The notes beneath the pieces were generated by a model, which was not told the DNA's origin, ran no database searches, and was given only the letters and a program-made list of their open reading frames with translations. Shown here one piece after another: positions 18,378 through 27,200 of a DNA stretch of 44,907 nucleotides. The translations under genes and the position numbers were made by a program. The first letter of the stretch is position 1. Each line of letters starts with the position of its first letter. The stretch is from Bordetella parapertussis (GTDB lineage: Bacteria; Pseudomonadota; Gammaproteobacteria; Burkholderiales; Burkholderiaceae_C). The DNA lies in assembly GCA_945878065.1 (NCBI GenBank), contig CAMDXA010000017.1:1-44907 (forward strand), in the 5' to 3' direction.

Positions 18378-19016
18378 TCAGGTGCCGCCGACGTACGGGT
18401 TGCTGCGGCGCTCGCGCCCGAACGTGCTCTCCGGGCCGTGGCCGGGAATGAACACCGTGTCGTCGCCCATGGGCCACAGGCGCTGCGTGATGCTGTCTAT
18501 CAAATGCTGGTGATTACCTTGCGGGAAATCGGTGCGGCCAATGCTGCCGGCGAACAGCACATCGCCGACAAAGGCGCGGTTCATCTCGGCCGAATAAAAC
18601 ACCACATGCCCCGGTGTGTGGCCCGGGCAATGCCGCACGGACAGCGTGTGTTTGCCTAAAGCGACCGTGTCCCCATCCGCAAGCCAGCGCGTGGGCTTGA
18701 ACGCGCGTGCGGGAGGAAAACCGTAGGTGGACGCGGCAACAGGCAAACCGTCAATCCAAAACTGGTCGCCCGGGTGCGGCCCGATGATGGGCAAACCGAG
18801 TTGCTCGGCCAGATCGGCGGTGGCACCCGCGTGGTCTAAATGCCCGTGCGTGATCCAGATGTATTTCAACGTGATGCCAAGCTGCTTACAAGTGGCGAGC
18901 AACACATCGACATCACCGCCCGGGTCGATGACTGCCGCGGTCATGCCCTCGTCCTCCCAGACCAGAGAACAGTTTTGCTGGAAGGCGGTGACGGGGATGG
19001 TTTCGTAGTGGAGCAT
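18378..19016 (-). CDS. Metallo-beta-lactamase-fold hydrolase (glyoxalase II-like, YcbL type)
   Basis: Metal-dependent hydrolase of 212 residues with the signature THGHLDHAG (His57, His59, Asp61, His62), a further ligand His in CPGHTPGHVVFY, the bridging Asp in FVGDVLFAGSIGRTDFP, and a final His in FIPGHGPES. The length and the phrase GSIGRTDFPQGNHQ match the short YcbL group of type II glyoxalase-like proteins, which hydrolyse thioesters such as S-lactoylglutathione. The C-terminal substrate domain of classical GloB is absent. It is the first gene of a two-gene minus-strand unit with the epoxide hydrolase-like gene. Confidence 0.88.
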   Translation of the reverse strand: MLHYETIPVTAFQQNCSLVWEDEGMTAAVIDPGGDVDVLLATCKQLGITLKYIWITHGHLDHAGATADLAEQLGLPIIGPHPGDQFWIDGLPVAASTYGFPPARAFKPTRWLADGDTVALGKHTLSVRHCPGHTPGHVVFYSAEMNRAFVGDVLFAGSIGRTDFPQGNHQHLIDSITQRLWPMGDDTVFIPGHGPESTFGRERRSNPYVGGT

Positions 19017-19084
19017 GGGGGTGGGTGGCTTTGTGAGTAACAGAGTTTAGAGCTTGCTACGTTGCATGAATGAAAACCTGACCA

Positions 19085-19113
19085 TTGACGAATAAACACG
19101 CATAATTTAACAT
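19085..19113 (+). promoter_or_regulatory. Candidate promoter of the mazEF-like module
   Basis: TTGACG (19085-19090) and TAACAT (19108-19113) are spaced by 17 bases, matching a sigma70 layout with five and four consensus bases. The palindromic TGTTGTAACA at 19114-19123 follows at once and could be an autoregulatory operator for the antitoxin. The AGGAG ribosome-binding site lies just downstream. Confidence 0.45.
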
Positions 19114-19132
19114 TGTTGTAACAGGAGCAAAA

Positions 19133-19387
19133 ATGGAAATTGCTATTCGCAACATAGGCAACAGCAAAGGGGTGGTACTTCCCAAGCCCTTATTAGCCCA
19201 AGCCGGTTTAGAAGGTGAGACCACCGCCTTGATTCAGGTCGAGAACGGATCAATTGTGCTGTCCAAATCAAGTAAACCACTGCGTGATGGTTGGGCAGTC
19301 GCTGCAGCGGTAATTGCTGAACAAGGGGAAGACGAACTCTTTATGGGTGAATTCGGCAATGCAGATGATGCGGAGATGCGCTGGTGA
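19133..19387 (+). CDS. MazE/PemI-like antitoxin (AbrB fold)
   Basis: Short (84 residue) antitoxin predicted to bind and neutralise the downstream endoribonuclease and to repress its own promoter. The N-terminal half, MEIAIRNIGNSKGVVLPK, is the swapped-hairpin AbrB/MazE DNA-binding fold. The acidic C-terminus (EQGEDELFMGEFGNADDAEM) is typical of the toxin-binding tail. An AGGAG lies 7 bases before the ATG. The last four bases overlap the toxin start as GTGA, the usual translational coupling of this module. Functional neutralisation is inferred from family and context. Confidence 0.88.
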   Translation: MEIAIRNIGNSKGVVLPKPLLAQAGLEGETTALIQVENGSIVLSKSSKPLRDGWAVAAAVIAEQGEDELFMGEFGNADDAEMRW

Positions 19388-19701
19388 AACGAGGCGAGAT
19401 TTGGCTGGTCAACCTCGACCCCACTATAGGTTCTGAAATCAAAAAGACACGCCCGTGTGTCATCGTGTCTCCCCAAGAACTGAACCAACATCTTCGAACC
19501 GTGATGATGGCACCCATGACTTCAAAGGGTTTTGCGGCGCCATTCCGTGTGCCGGTTACTCATGCGGGTACCAAGGGACTGATTGTGTTGGACCAAATGC
19601 GAGCGGTTGACAAACAGCGATTGGTGAAGAAGCTCGGTCAAGTCTCGGCCAAGACCATGGAGCGTGTTTTAAAAACCTTGCAAGAATTGTTCGCTGAATA
19701 A
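19384..19701 (+). CDS. MazF/PemK-like endoribonuclease toxin
   Basis: Toxin of 105 residues of the MazF/PemK/CcdB-fold family, a sequence-specific mRNA endonuclease that slows growth when the antitoxin is lost. The beginning KRGEIWLVNLDPTIGSEIKKTRPCVIVSP is the family signature, with the conserved Arg-Pro and following strand. The middle MMAPMTSKG and the Asp in LDQMRAVDKQRL also match. It starts with GTG inside the antitoxin stop (GTGA). It is intact, with no frameshift. Cleavage specificity cannot be inferred. It faces the VapBC-like module about 120 bases away. Confidence 0.92.
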   Translation: MKRGEIWLVNLDPTIGSEIKKTRPCVIVSPQELNQHLRTVMMAPMTSKGFAAPFRVPVTHAGTKGLIVLDQMRAVDKQRLVKKLGQVSAKTMERVLKTLQELFAE

Positions 19702-19708
19702 ACTTCAT

Positions 19709-19760
19709 ATGTATAGAAATTCGAGTTTTCTATATAAATACAGCTCGACATGTATAGAAA
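19709..19760. repeat. AT-rich repeats between the two toxin-antitoxin modules
   Basis: TATAGAAA at 19712-19719 and TTTCTATA at 19727-19734 form an 8-bp inverted repeat with a 7-base spacer. The segment ATGTATAGAAA occurs at 19709-19719 and again at 19750-19760 as a direct repeat. The stretch is much richer in A+T than its surroundings and lies right after the mazF-like stop codon. It may be a weak terminator, a protein-binding site or a remnant of the event that brought in the modules. Confidence 0.5.
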
Positions 19761-19818
19761 AGAATGACTCCAATCGATACAGACAAACCCATAGAGTATC
19801 TTTCTTACTTAGGCCGTT

Positions 19819-20235
19819 TCATTTCATCCAGTTGTCAATTTCAAGCTTCTTGACCCGACCAAAGTCCTTCACATTGTTTGTGACGACGACGGCCCCGATA
19901 GCCCTTGCGTGCGCTGCAATCATGAGATCAGCCGCACCGAGTTGAGCGCCGCGCTTTTTCAAGTCTGCGCGAATGTCTGAGTAATAAGTCGCTGCCGCGC
20001 GGGGCCAGTCCAACACCGCCAGGTGCAGGACCAAACTATCGAGCACTGTTTGGTTTTGTTTTCGCTTGGCAACGGCAGAGGCCTGCACGCCATAGGTAAG
20101 CTCGGCAAATGTCACGGCCGATATCACTTGTTGCTGTAAAGGTATCGCCTGCACTTTAGATTTCAGTTTCTCAGATTCACCGCGCATCAAAAAAATGCAG
20201 GTATCCGTGTCCAGCATGAACAATGCGCCTGTCAA
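19819..20235 (-). CDS. VapC-like PIN-domain toxin
   Basis: PIN-domain ribonuclease of 138 residues. Acidic metal-binding residues are visible: Asp9 and Asp11 in MLDTDTCIFLMRG, Glu45 in VTFAELTYG, Asp103 in LGAADLMIAAHA, and a final Asp in VTNNVKDFGRV. This is the VapC pattern. The TTG start at 20235 is preferred because an AGGAG lies 8 bases upstream and it overlaps the antitoxin stop (TTGA); the alternative ATG at 20217 would give 132 residues and begin MLDTDTC. In this family the toxin cleaves tRNA or rRNA. The module appears complete. Confidence 0.92.
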   Translation of the reverse strand: MTGALFMLDTDTCIFLMRGESEKLKSKVQAIPLQQQVISAVTFAELTYGVQASAVAKRKQNQTVLDSLVLHLAVLDWPRAAATYYSDIRADLKKRGAQLGAADLMIAAHARAIGAVVVTNNVKDFGRVKKLEIDNWMK

Positions 20236-20489
20236 AACTTGCGCTCCTGAATTGGCAGCGGCTCAATGTTTGACATGAAGTCATCAGAGGCCGTCATACC
20301 TAAAGCGAAGAAGCCGGACCAGTCGCTCGGGCGCGGCGTTAAGACAACGCTTACTCCTTCACGTCGAATGAATACCTCGCGCACAGAGTCCGCAAACCGG
20401 TATTCCAGCGGCATAGTGACCGTTTGTGAACGGTTGTTCCAACCGACGCGTGCAGTTGGGCTAATGGGGGGAGTTGGATGTGCTGCCAT
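20232..20489 (-). CDS. VapB-like antitoxin (AbrB/VagC type)
   Basis: Antitoxin of 85 residues preceding the VapC-like toxin. The segment NNRSQTVTMPLEYRF followed by VFIRREGVSVVLTPRPSDW is the VagC/VapB version of the AbrB DNA-binding fold, followed by a C-terminal region that would bind the toxin. The first ATG (20489) gives roughly ten extra N-terminal residues; no nearer start keeps the fold intact, because ATG at 20411 would remove half of it. A TATACT lies only 7 bases upstream of the chosen start, suggesting a leaderless or nearly leaderless mRNA. Overlaps the toxin gene by 4 bases. Confidence 0.85.
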   Translation of the reverse strand: MAAHPTPPISPTARVGWNNRSQTVTMPLEYRFADSVREVFIRREGVSVVLTPRPSDWSGFFALGMTASDDFMSNIEPLPIQERKF

Positions 20490-20496
20490 GTATCAA

Positions 20497-20502
20497 AGTA
20501 TA
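20497..20502 (-). promoter_or_regulatory. Candidate -10 element of vapBC
   Basis: TATACT on the minus strand, one mismatch from the sigma70 -10 consensus, lies 7 bases upstream of the antitoxin ATG. Transcription would then start at or next to the start codon. No strong -35 hexamer was found; TTCTGA at a 16-base spacing matches only in part. Confidence 0.4.
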
Positions 20503-20672
20503 TGGCATTAATTTCGACTCAGAATACACTGGCGAAAAAGGCGAGTTTCAATCGAGAATTGCTAGGGTAAATCCATAATAGACGCTCATTTAATCCAGAT
20601 TGGACGTACCCAGAATCCATATCAGACGAGGCCATGAGAAAGACAATTGAACAACCCGCTTTGTCTGTAGTT

Positions 20673-22109
20673 TCAGCGATCAAACCTCAACACCCCATCC
20701 TCAAACCCGCCAAACCTCAGCGCCAACACATCCATCACATAGTTTTGATGCACCCGCCAAGGCGCGGCCGTGCCTTGCTTGGGCAGCATGGCGCTGGCGC
20801 GTTGCACATAGCCCGAGGTGAAATCCAAAAAAGCTTGTGTGGTTTGCGCCGGGTCGTGCTGCGGGCTGACAAACCGGTAGCCGCGTTTGTCCATGTATTT
20901 GAAAAGCCTGCACACATAGCTGGCGGTCAAGTCGGCTTTCAGCGTCCACGATGCATTCGTGTAGCCGAAGGCCACAAACACATTTGGCAAACCCGAGAGC
21001 ATCATGCCTTTGTAAGCCAATGCGTCGCCGGCCACAAAAGGTTTGCCGTCGACATGAATGGCGACATCGGCCAATACATTCAATTGCAAACCGGTGGCAA
21101 CCACCACGATGTCGGCTTGTATAAAACGTCCGTCTTGCAAGCTGATGCCGTCGGTTTCAAAGCGCGCAATTTGTCCTGTCTCCACACTGGCTTTGCCTTT
21201 GCGTATCTGCTTGAACAAATCACCATCTGGCACGGCACACACGCGTTGGTCCCAAGGCGCATAGCGCGGTGTGAAATGTGTGGCCACGTCATAGTCGCGG
21301 CCCAAGGCTTTCTTCACCATGCTGATCAAATAATTTTTGAAGAAAAGTGGTTTGCGTCTGGCCAGCTGGAAATAAACAATGCCTTGCAAAATGTTGCGCC
21401 AGCGCACAAAGCGGTAACCCAGATCAAACGGCAGAAAACGGTCCAGCCAAACGCCCAATGTTTCTTGCGCCGGGCGGGTCACCACATAGGAAGGCGAGCG
21501 CTGCAACATCGTCACATGCGATGCGCCTTTCGCCATGGCCGGCACAATCGTCACCGCAGTCGCACCGCTGCCAATCACCACGACGCGTTTATCTGCATAC
21601 GACAAAGCTTCAGGCCAAAACTGCGGATAAACCAACGCCCCTTGAAAACTTTCTTGGCCGTCAAAATGCGGTTGATGCCCTTGCGCATAGCTGAAATAGC
21701 CGCCGCACATGTACAAAAAACGCGTCTCCTGTGTGTGCGTGCTGCCGTCGGCCAGTTGCGCGGTCACGCGCCAGCAAGCGTGCTCTGTTGACCAATCTGC
21801 GCTGATCACGCGGTGCTCAAAAGCAATCTGTTGCGTCACGCCAGTCTCTTCTGCGGCTTCGCGTATGTATTGCAAGATGGACGGTCCGTCGGCCATGGCC
21901 TGTGTGCCGCGCCAAGGCTTGAACGCATAACCCAGCGTGTGCATGTCCGAGTCCGAGCGCACGCCGGGGTAGCGAAAAATATCCCAGGTGCCGCCGATGG
22001 CTGCACGTGCTTCCCAGATGCGCCAGTATTTGCCCGGACAATGTTTTTGCAAATGCCGCGCCGCGCCAATGCCGGACAGGCCCGCACCGATGATCAATAC
22101 ATCCAGCAT
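20673..22109 (-). CDS. Flavin-containing monooxygenase, Baeyer-Villiger/EthA-like
   Basis: FAD- and NADPH-dependent monooxygenase of 478 residues. The N-terminal FAD Rossmann motif is GAGLSG (8-13), followed by GGTWDIFRYPGVRSDSDM, typical of EthA-like Baeyer-Villiger enzymes, and the NADPH-binding site VVVIGSGATA. The fingerprint FxGxxxHxxxW[P/D] is present as FQGALVYPQFWP (155-166), but the conserved His is Tyr at 161. A late ATG motif, VVVATGLQLN, is also present. Such enzymes oxidise ketones to esters or oxygenate sulfur compounds. It lies 40 bases after arfB on the same strand. The His-to-Tyr change may alter the reaction towards oxidase or N/S-oxygenase chemistry; substrate unknown. Confidence 0.9.
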   Translation of the reverse strand: MLDVLIIGAGLSGIGAARHLQKHCPGKYWRIWEARAAIGGTWDIFRYPGVRSDSDMHTLGYAFKPWRGTQAMADGPSILQYIREAAEETGVTQQIAFEHRVISADWSTEHACWRVTAQLADGSTHTQETRFLYMCGGYFSYAQGHQPHFDGQESFQGALVYPQFWPEALSYADKRVVVIGSGATAVTIVPAMAKGASHVTMLQRSPSYVVTRPAQETLGVWLDRFLPFDLGYRFVRWRNILQGIVYFQLARRKPLFFKNYLISMVKKALGRDYDVATHFTPRYAPWDQRVCAVPDGDLFKQIRKGKASVETGQIARFETDGISLQDGRFIQADIVVVATGLQLNVLADVAIHVDGKPFVAGDALAYKGMMLSGLPNVFVAFGYTNASWTLKADLTASYVCRLFKYMDKRGYRFVSPQHDPAQTTQAFLDFTSGYVQRASAMLPKQGTAAPWRVHQNYVMDVLALRFGGFEDGVLRFDR

Positions 22110-22149
22110 GCCATACCTTTAAAGAAGACCCAAAGCCATGTGAAAAAAA

Positions 22150-22557
22150 TCAGTCAGTGACTTTGCCGCGCAAGGCCTTGGTCTGGCCGCGCAACACTTT
22201 GCTGTCCACGCGTTGCATGCGTGCGCTAAACGTTGGCTTGGTGGCTCTGCGCGGCTTCACCGGCTTGGCCGCCAGTGCGACCAGTTCATGCAAACGCGCC
22301 ATGGCATCCGCGCGGTTGCCTTCCTGGCTGCGCGAGCTTTGCGCTTTGATGACAACCACGCCGTCAGCCGTGATGCGTTGGTCTGACATGGCGAGCAATT
22401 TGTCTTTCACCTCGTCTGGCAATGAAGATGCGCGTATATCAAACCGCAAATGCACGGCGCTTGATACTTTGTTCACATGCTGGCCGCCCGCGCCCTGCGC
22501 ACGGATGGCGCTCAATTCAACTTCGTGGTCGGGGATGGTGTAGAAAGGGGCGTTCAT
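22150..22557 (-). CDS. arfB: Peptidyl-tRNA hydrolase ArfB (YaeJ), ribosome rescue
   Basis: Alternative ribosome-rescue factor that enters stalled ribosomes lacking a codon in the A site and hydrolyses the peptidyl-tRNA. The 135-residue protein has the GGQ motif at 24-26 in AQGAGGQHVNKVSSAV, which is the release-factor catalytic loop, then a linker and a basic C-terminal tail rich in Lys and Arg (RRATKPTFSARMQRVDSKVLRGQTKALRGKVTD region) that occupies the mRNA channel. It is 13 bases after the xth stop and likely in the same transcript. No strong ribosome-binding site is visible before its ATG. Confidence 0.95.
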   Translation of the reverse strand: MNAPFYTIPDHEVELSAIRAQGAGGQHVNKVSSAVHLRFDIRASSLPDEVKDKLLAMSDQRITADGVVVIKAQSSRSQEGNRADAMARLHELVALAAKPVKPRRATKPTFSARMQRVDSKVLRGQTKALRGKVTD

Positions 22558-22570
22558 GTCTGCATGTGAA

Positions 22571-23362
22571 TCACAATTTCATGTCATAAGTGACGGTGAC
22601 CGGCGCATGGTCAGAAAACTTTTCGTCTTTGTAAATAGACACTGAACGCGCGGTCTCGGCCAGCGCAGGTGTCGTCAGGTGATAGTCGAGCCGCCAACCC
22701 ACGTTGTTCGCATACGCCTGTCCCCGGTTGCTCCACCATGTGTAGCAAGCGTCGGTGGTGTCAGGGTGAAGTTGTCGGTACACATCGACCATGCCGCCTT
22801 CACTCAGCAGTTTGGTCATCCAAGCGCGTTCTTCAGGCAGAAAGCCGCTGTTTTTTTGGTTGCTGCGCCAGTTCTTCAAATCAATCTGCTGGTGCGCGAT
22901 GTTGATGTCGCCGCACAGTATCAGCTCGCGGCCTTTTTTCAAATCCATCAGGTGCGGGTAAATCACCTCCAGAAAACGGAATTTCGCTTCTTGTCGTTCC
23001 GGGCCGGATGAGCCGCTGGGAAAATAGCTGCTGATCAGCGACAGCTTGCGTTGGGGTGTGTCGAAGCGCAATTCCAAATAGCGGCCTTCTGCGTCGAACT
23101 CGCCGCCGTCAAAGCCTTGGATCACATGGCTGGGTTCAAAGCGCGTGTACATGCCGACCCCGGCATAGCCTTTTTTCTCGGCGCAATGGAAATAGCCCGA
23201 GAGCCCGGCCAGGGTTTCGAACTTGCCAACCAGGTCGGCTTCCTGTGCTTTGACTTCCTGCACACACATACAATCCGGCGAGGTGGTAGCAAGCCAGTTT
23301 TCCAGCCCTTTGCTGCTGGCTGAACGTATGCCGTTCAGGTTGAGGCTGGTGAGTTTGAACAA
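22571..23362 (-). CDS. xth: Exodeoxyribonuclease III / AP endonuclease
   Basis: Mg-dependent AP endonuclease and 3'-5' exonuclease of base excision repair. The 263-residue protein has the family landmarks: LNLNGIRSA at the N-terminus, the metal ligand Glu in CVQEVKAQ, the [10 protein letters not shown] segment, [16 protein letters not shown] with the catalytic Asp and Asn, and the final [11 protein letters not shown] with the Asp-His pair. The start is TTG, giving [11 protein letters not shown], preceded by a GGGGGA purine stretch. Its start codon lies only 11 bases from the divergent pyrE start, so its promoter must lie within pyrE or share the gap. Confidence 0.95.
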   Translation of the reverse strand: MFKLTSLNLNGIRSASSKGLENWLATTSPDCMCVQEVKAQEADLVGKFETLAGLSGYFHCAEKKGYAGVGMYTRFEPSHVIQGFDGGEFDAEGRYLELRFDTPQRKLSLISSYFPSGSSGPERQEAKFRFLEVIYPHLMDLKKGRELILCGDINIAHQQIDLKNWRSNQKNSGFLPEERAWMTKLLSEGGMVDVYRQLHPDTTDACYTWWSNRGQAYANNVGWRLDYHLTTPALAETARSVSIYKDEKFSDHAPVTVTYDMKL

Positions 23363-23373
23363 GGAATTCCCCC

Positions 23374-24072
23374 ATGTCGTTGCACCATACGCCAGACCAC
23401 ACGCTGGCGCAAGCGTTCATTCAATTCTCGCTGGAATCGGGGGTCCTCAAATTCGGCAGCTTCAAAACCAAGGCCGGGCGCATGTCGCCTTACTTTTTCA
23501 ACGCCGGTTTGTTCGATGACGGCGCCAAACTCAGCCGCTTGGCCGGGTTTTACGCGCAAGCCTTGGTGAGCTCCAGCTTGCAGTTTGACATGATTTTTGG
23601 CCCGGCCTACAAAGGCATTCCGCTGGGTGCGGCGGTGGCTATAGAGCTTGCGCGACTCGGGCATAACTTCCCGTTTGCCTACAACCGCAAAGAAGCCAAG
23701 GACCATGGCGAAGGCGGCACGCTGGTCGGCGCTCCCTTGAAAGGCCGGGTATTGATCGTGGATGATGTGATGAGCGCGGGCACGGCGGTGCGCGAATCCA
23801 TCGCTTTGATACAAAACGCCGGGGCCACGGCCTACGGCGTGGCGATTGCCTTGGACCGCCAGGAAATGGCGACCGAGGTGGCGGCGGATGGCACGGTCAA
23901 AGACCTGGCGCACAGCGCAGTGCAATATGTGCGCGACAGCTTGGGTCTGAAAGTCTGCGCCGTGGCGCAACTCAGCGATTTGTTGGGCTACCTTGGCACG
24001 CAGTCTGACAACGCCATGGCGCAGCACTTGCCAGCAGTGCAGGCTTACCGCGACCGCTACGGCGTGGCTTAA
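23374..24072 (+). CDS. pyrE: Orotate phosphoribosyltransferase
   Basis: Converts orotate and PRPP to orotidine 5'-monophosphate in pyrimidine synthesis. The 232-residue protein has the [15 protein letters not shown] substrate loop, the flexible catalytic loop [17 protein letters not shown] with the active Lys, and the PRPP-binding motif [15 protein letters not shown]. Length and order match bacterial PyrE. AAGGA lies 8 bases before the ATG and overlaps the first codon of the divergent xth gene on the other strand. The 134-base region after the stop, before the indolepyruvate oxidoreductase gene, holds only a weak CTTGG-CCAAG hairpin. Confidence 0.97.
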   Translation: MSLHHTPDHTLAQAFIQFSLESGVLKFGSFKTKAGRMSPYFFNAGLFDDGAKLSRLAGFYAQALVSSSLQFDMIFGPAYKGIPLGAAVAIELARLGHNFPFAYNRKEAKDHGEGGTLVGAPLKGRVLIVDDVMSAGTAVRESIALIQNAGATAYGVAIALDRQEMATEVAADGTVKDLAHSAVQYVRDSLGLKVCAVAQLSDLLGYLGTQSDNAMAQHLPAVQAYRDRYGVA

Positions 24073-24206
24073 CCGGCTTTCGTGCTCAGGGTAGGCGCGG
24101 GCTTCTGATACTTGGGTTTTGCCAAGAAACACAAGGGACAACGCGGGTGACGCATATCATGGCAAGCGGCTAAACTGACCAATCACTGACAGAAGTTGGA
24201 GTCCCC

Positions 24207-27200
24207 ATGAACGCGCCCCTGCCCGAACACATACGCAAAGCCCTGGAAACCGTACAACTCGACGATAAATACGCGCTCGAGCAAGGCCGTGCGTTCATGA
24301 GCGGTGTGCAAGCCTTGGTGCGTTTGCCCATGTTGCAGCGCCAGCGCGACCAGCTGGCCGGCAAAAACACGGCGGGCTTTATCAGCGGCTACCGTGGCTC
24401 GCCTTTGGGCAATTACGACCAGGCTTTATGGAGCGCCCGCAAGCATTTACAGGCGCAGCAGATCGTGTTCCAGCCGGGCGTGAATGAAGAATTGGCCGCC
24501 ACCGCCTTGTGGGGAACCCAGCAGCTCGGCTTTGCGCCTCCGGGCAACAACAAATTCGACGGTGTGTTCGGCATCTGGTACGGCAAAGGCCCGGGCGTAG
24601 ACCGCACCTCGGACGTGTTTAAACACGGCAACATGGCGGGCACCACGGCTTGGGGCGGCGTGCTGGCCATCGCCGGTGACGACCATGTGTCCAAAAGCAG
24701 CACCGCCGCGCACCAAAGCGACCACATTTTCAAAGCCTGCGGTTTGCCGGTGTTTTTCCCGGCGTCTGTGCAAGAGGTGTTGGACTTTGGTTTGCACGGT
24801 TTTGCAATGAGCCGTTTTTCCGGCGTCTGGGCCGGCATGAAAACCATCCAGGAAATTGTTGAATCCAGTGCCACGGTAGACATTGATCCGCAGGGTCTGC
24901 AAATTGTTATTCCTGAGTTTGAGATGCCGCCCGGCGGCTTGCATATCCGCTGGCCGGATGATGCGCTGTCGCAAGAAGCGCGTTTGTTCAATTACAAATG
25001 GTATGCGGCACTGGCCTACATACGCGCCAACCGTTTGAACCACACCGTGATTCGCGGCCCGCAAGACCGCTTTGGTCTGATTGCCAGCGGCAAGGCCTAC
25101 AACGACACACGCCAGGCGCTGCTCGATTTGGGTTTGGACGACAACACCTGCAAGCGTTTAGGTATTCGCGTTCACAAAGTCGGCGTGGTCTGGCCCTTGG
25201 AGCCGCAAAGCACGCGCGAGTTCGCCGAAGGTTTGCAAGAGATTGTGGTGGTGGAAGAAAAACGCCAGCTGATTGAATACCAGTTGAAAGAAGAGCTCTA
25301 CAACTGGCCGGATGGCAAGCGCCCGCGCGTGCTGGGCAAGTTCGATCAGGTGGACGGCGACAGCGGCGGCGAATGGTCCGCACCCAACCCGATCAGTCAC
25401 AGTTTGTTGCGAGCCAATGCCGATCTGACACCGGCCTTGATCGCCCAAGCCATCGCCAAGCGTTTGAAGAAAATGGGTTTGGACGCCGACACCACCGCAC
25501 GCATAGACGCGCAACTCGCGGTACTCGACGCCAAACACAACGCCATGCAGGTGCTGGAAGTCAAGGCCGACAGACAGCCTTGGTTTTGCTCGGGATGCCC
25601 GCATAACACTTCCACCAAGGTGCCTGAGGGCTCGCGCGCCATGGCCGGTATCGGTTGCCATTTCATGTCACTTTGGATGGACCGCAGCACCACCGGTTTC
25701 ACGCAAATGGGCGGCGAGGGCGTGCCTTGGGTCGGCCAGCAACCGTTCAGCAATGACCAGCACATCTTTGCCAACATCGGCGACGGCACCTATTTCCACA
25801 GCGGCATTTTGGCAGTGCGCCAAAGCGTGGCCGCCGGTGTCAACATCACCTACAAAATTTTGTACAACGATGCCGTGGCCATGACCGGCGGTCAACCCAT
25901 CGGCGAACGCGCCGAAGGCCACAGCGTGGTTCAAATTGCGCAAAGCATGCGCGCCGAAGGTGCCAAGCGCATCGTTATCGTCACCGACGAGCCGGAAAAA
26001 TACGATCACGTGGGACAAAACGGTATTCCGGGCGCCTTGCTCGGTTTGCCCGAGGGCGTGGCCGTCGAACACCGTGACGAACTTGACCGGGTGCAGCGCA
26101 GCATGCGCGAAACCAAGGGTTGCACCGTCATCATTTACGACCAAACTTGCGCCACTGAAAAACGCCGCCGCCGCAAGCGCGGCACCATGGTCGATCCAGC
26201 GGTGCGCGTGGTCATCAATGAAGCCGTGTGCGAAGGTTGTGGCGACTGCAGTTCGCAAAGCAATTGCCTGAGCGTCGAACCACTTGAAACCGAACTCGGG
26301 CGCAAGCGCAGCATCAACCAAAGCACCTGCAACAAAGACCAAAGCTGCGTCAAAGGCTTTTGCCCGAGCTTTGTGACGGTTGAAGGCGGCCAGTTGCGCA
26401 AGAAAAACAAAGCCGACAACCGCCGCGATCCGGCGCAACTCGGCGAATTGCCCGACCCCGAACTGCCGTCACTGACGCGCGGTGTGTACCCGGGCGGTTA
26501 CGGCATCGTGGTGGCGGGCGTGGGAGGCACCGGCGTCATCACCATCGGGCAGTTGCTCGGCATGGCCGCGCACATCGAAGGCAAAGGCATCGTCACGCAA
26601 GACTCGGCCGGCTTAGCGCAAAAGGGCGGCGCGACTTGGAGCCATGTGTTAATCGCGCAGCAGCAAGACGAGATCCGCACCACGCGCGTGTCCACGGCCG
26701 CTGCTGATTTGATTTTGGGCTGCGACCCGATCGTCACCGCTGGCAAAGAAACCATGGTGCGCATGCGCCCGGGGCGCACCCGCGTTGCCATCAACGGTTT
26801 GGCCACACCGACCGCCGCGTTTGTGAAAAACGGCGCCTGGGCCAACCCCAGCGACAGTTGCTTGGAAGACATCTTGCAAGCAGTGGGTAACGAGCCGCGC
26901 AATATGGGCGCGTTCGATGCCAACCAAGTGTCAACCCAAATGCTCGGCGACAGCATCTTCATCAACCCGATGGTGATGGGCTATGCCTGGCAGCGCGGCT
27001 GGATACCGCTGACACAAGACGCCATCATGCGTGCGATTGAGCTCAACGGCGTGCAGGTTGAAGCCAACAAGCTGGCGTTCACTTGGGGCCGCTGGTGCGC
27101 CCAAGACTTGGACAAAGTGCTGGCGTTGACGCAACCGTTGCAAGTGGTGAACTTCAAAGCGCGTGAACCGCTGCAAGCGATTTTGCAAAAACGCATGGGC

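Noticed and set aside
20634..21791. Plus-strand open frame (385 codons) opposite the monooxygenase gene
   Set aside because: The opposite strand encodes a clear FAD/NADPH enzyme with intact motifs; the antisense translation has none.
23335..24141. Minus-strand open frame (268 codons) opposite pyrE
   Set aside because: pyrE motifs are intact on the plus strand; the antisense product has no recognisable family.
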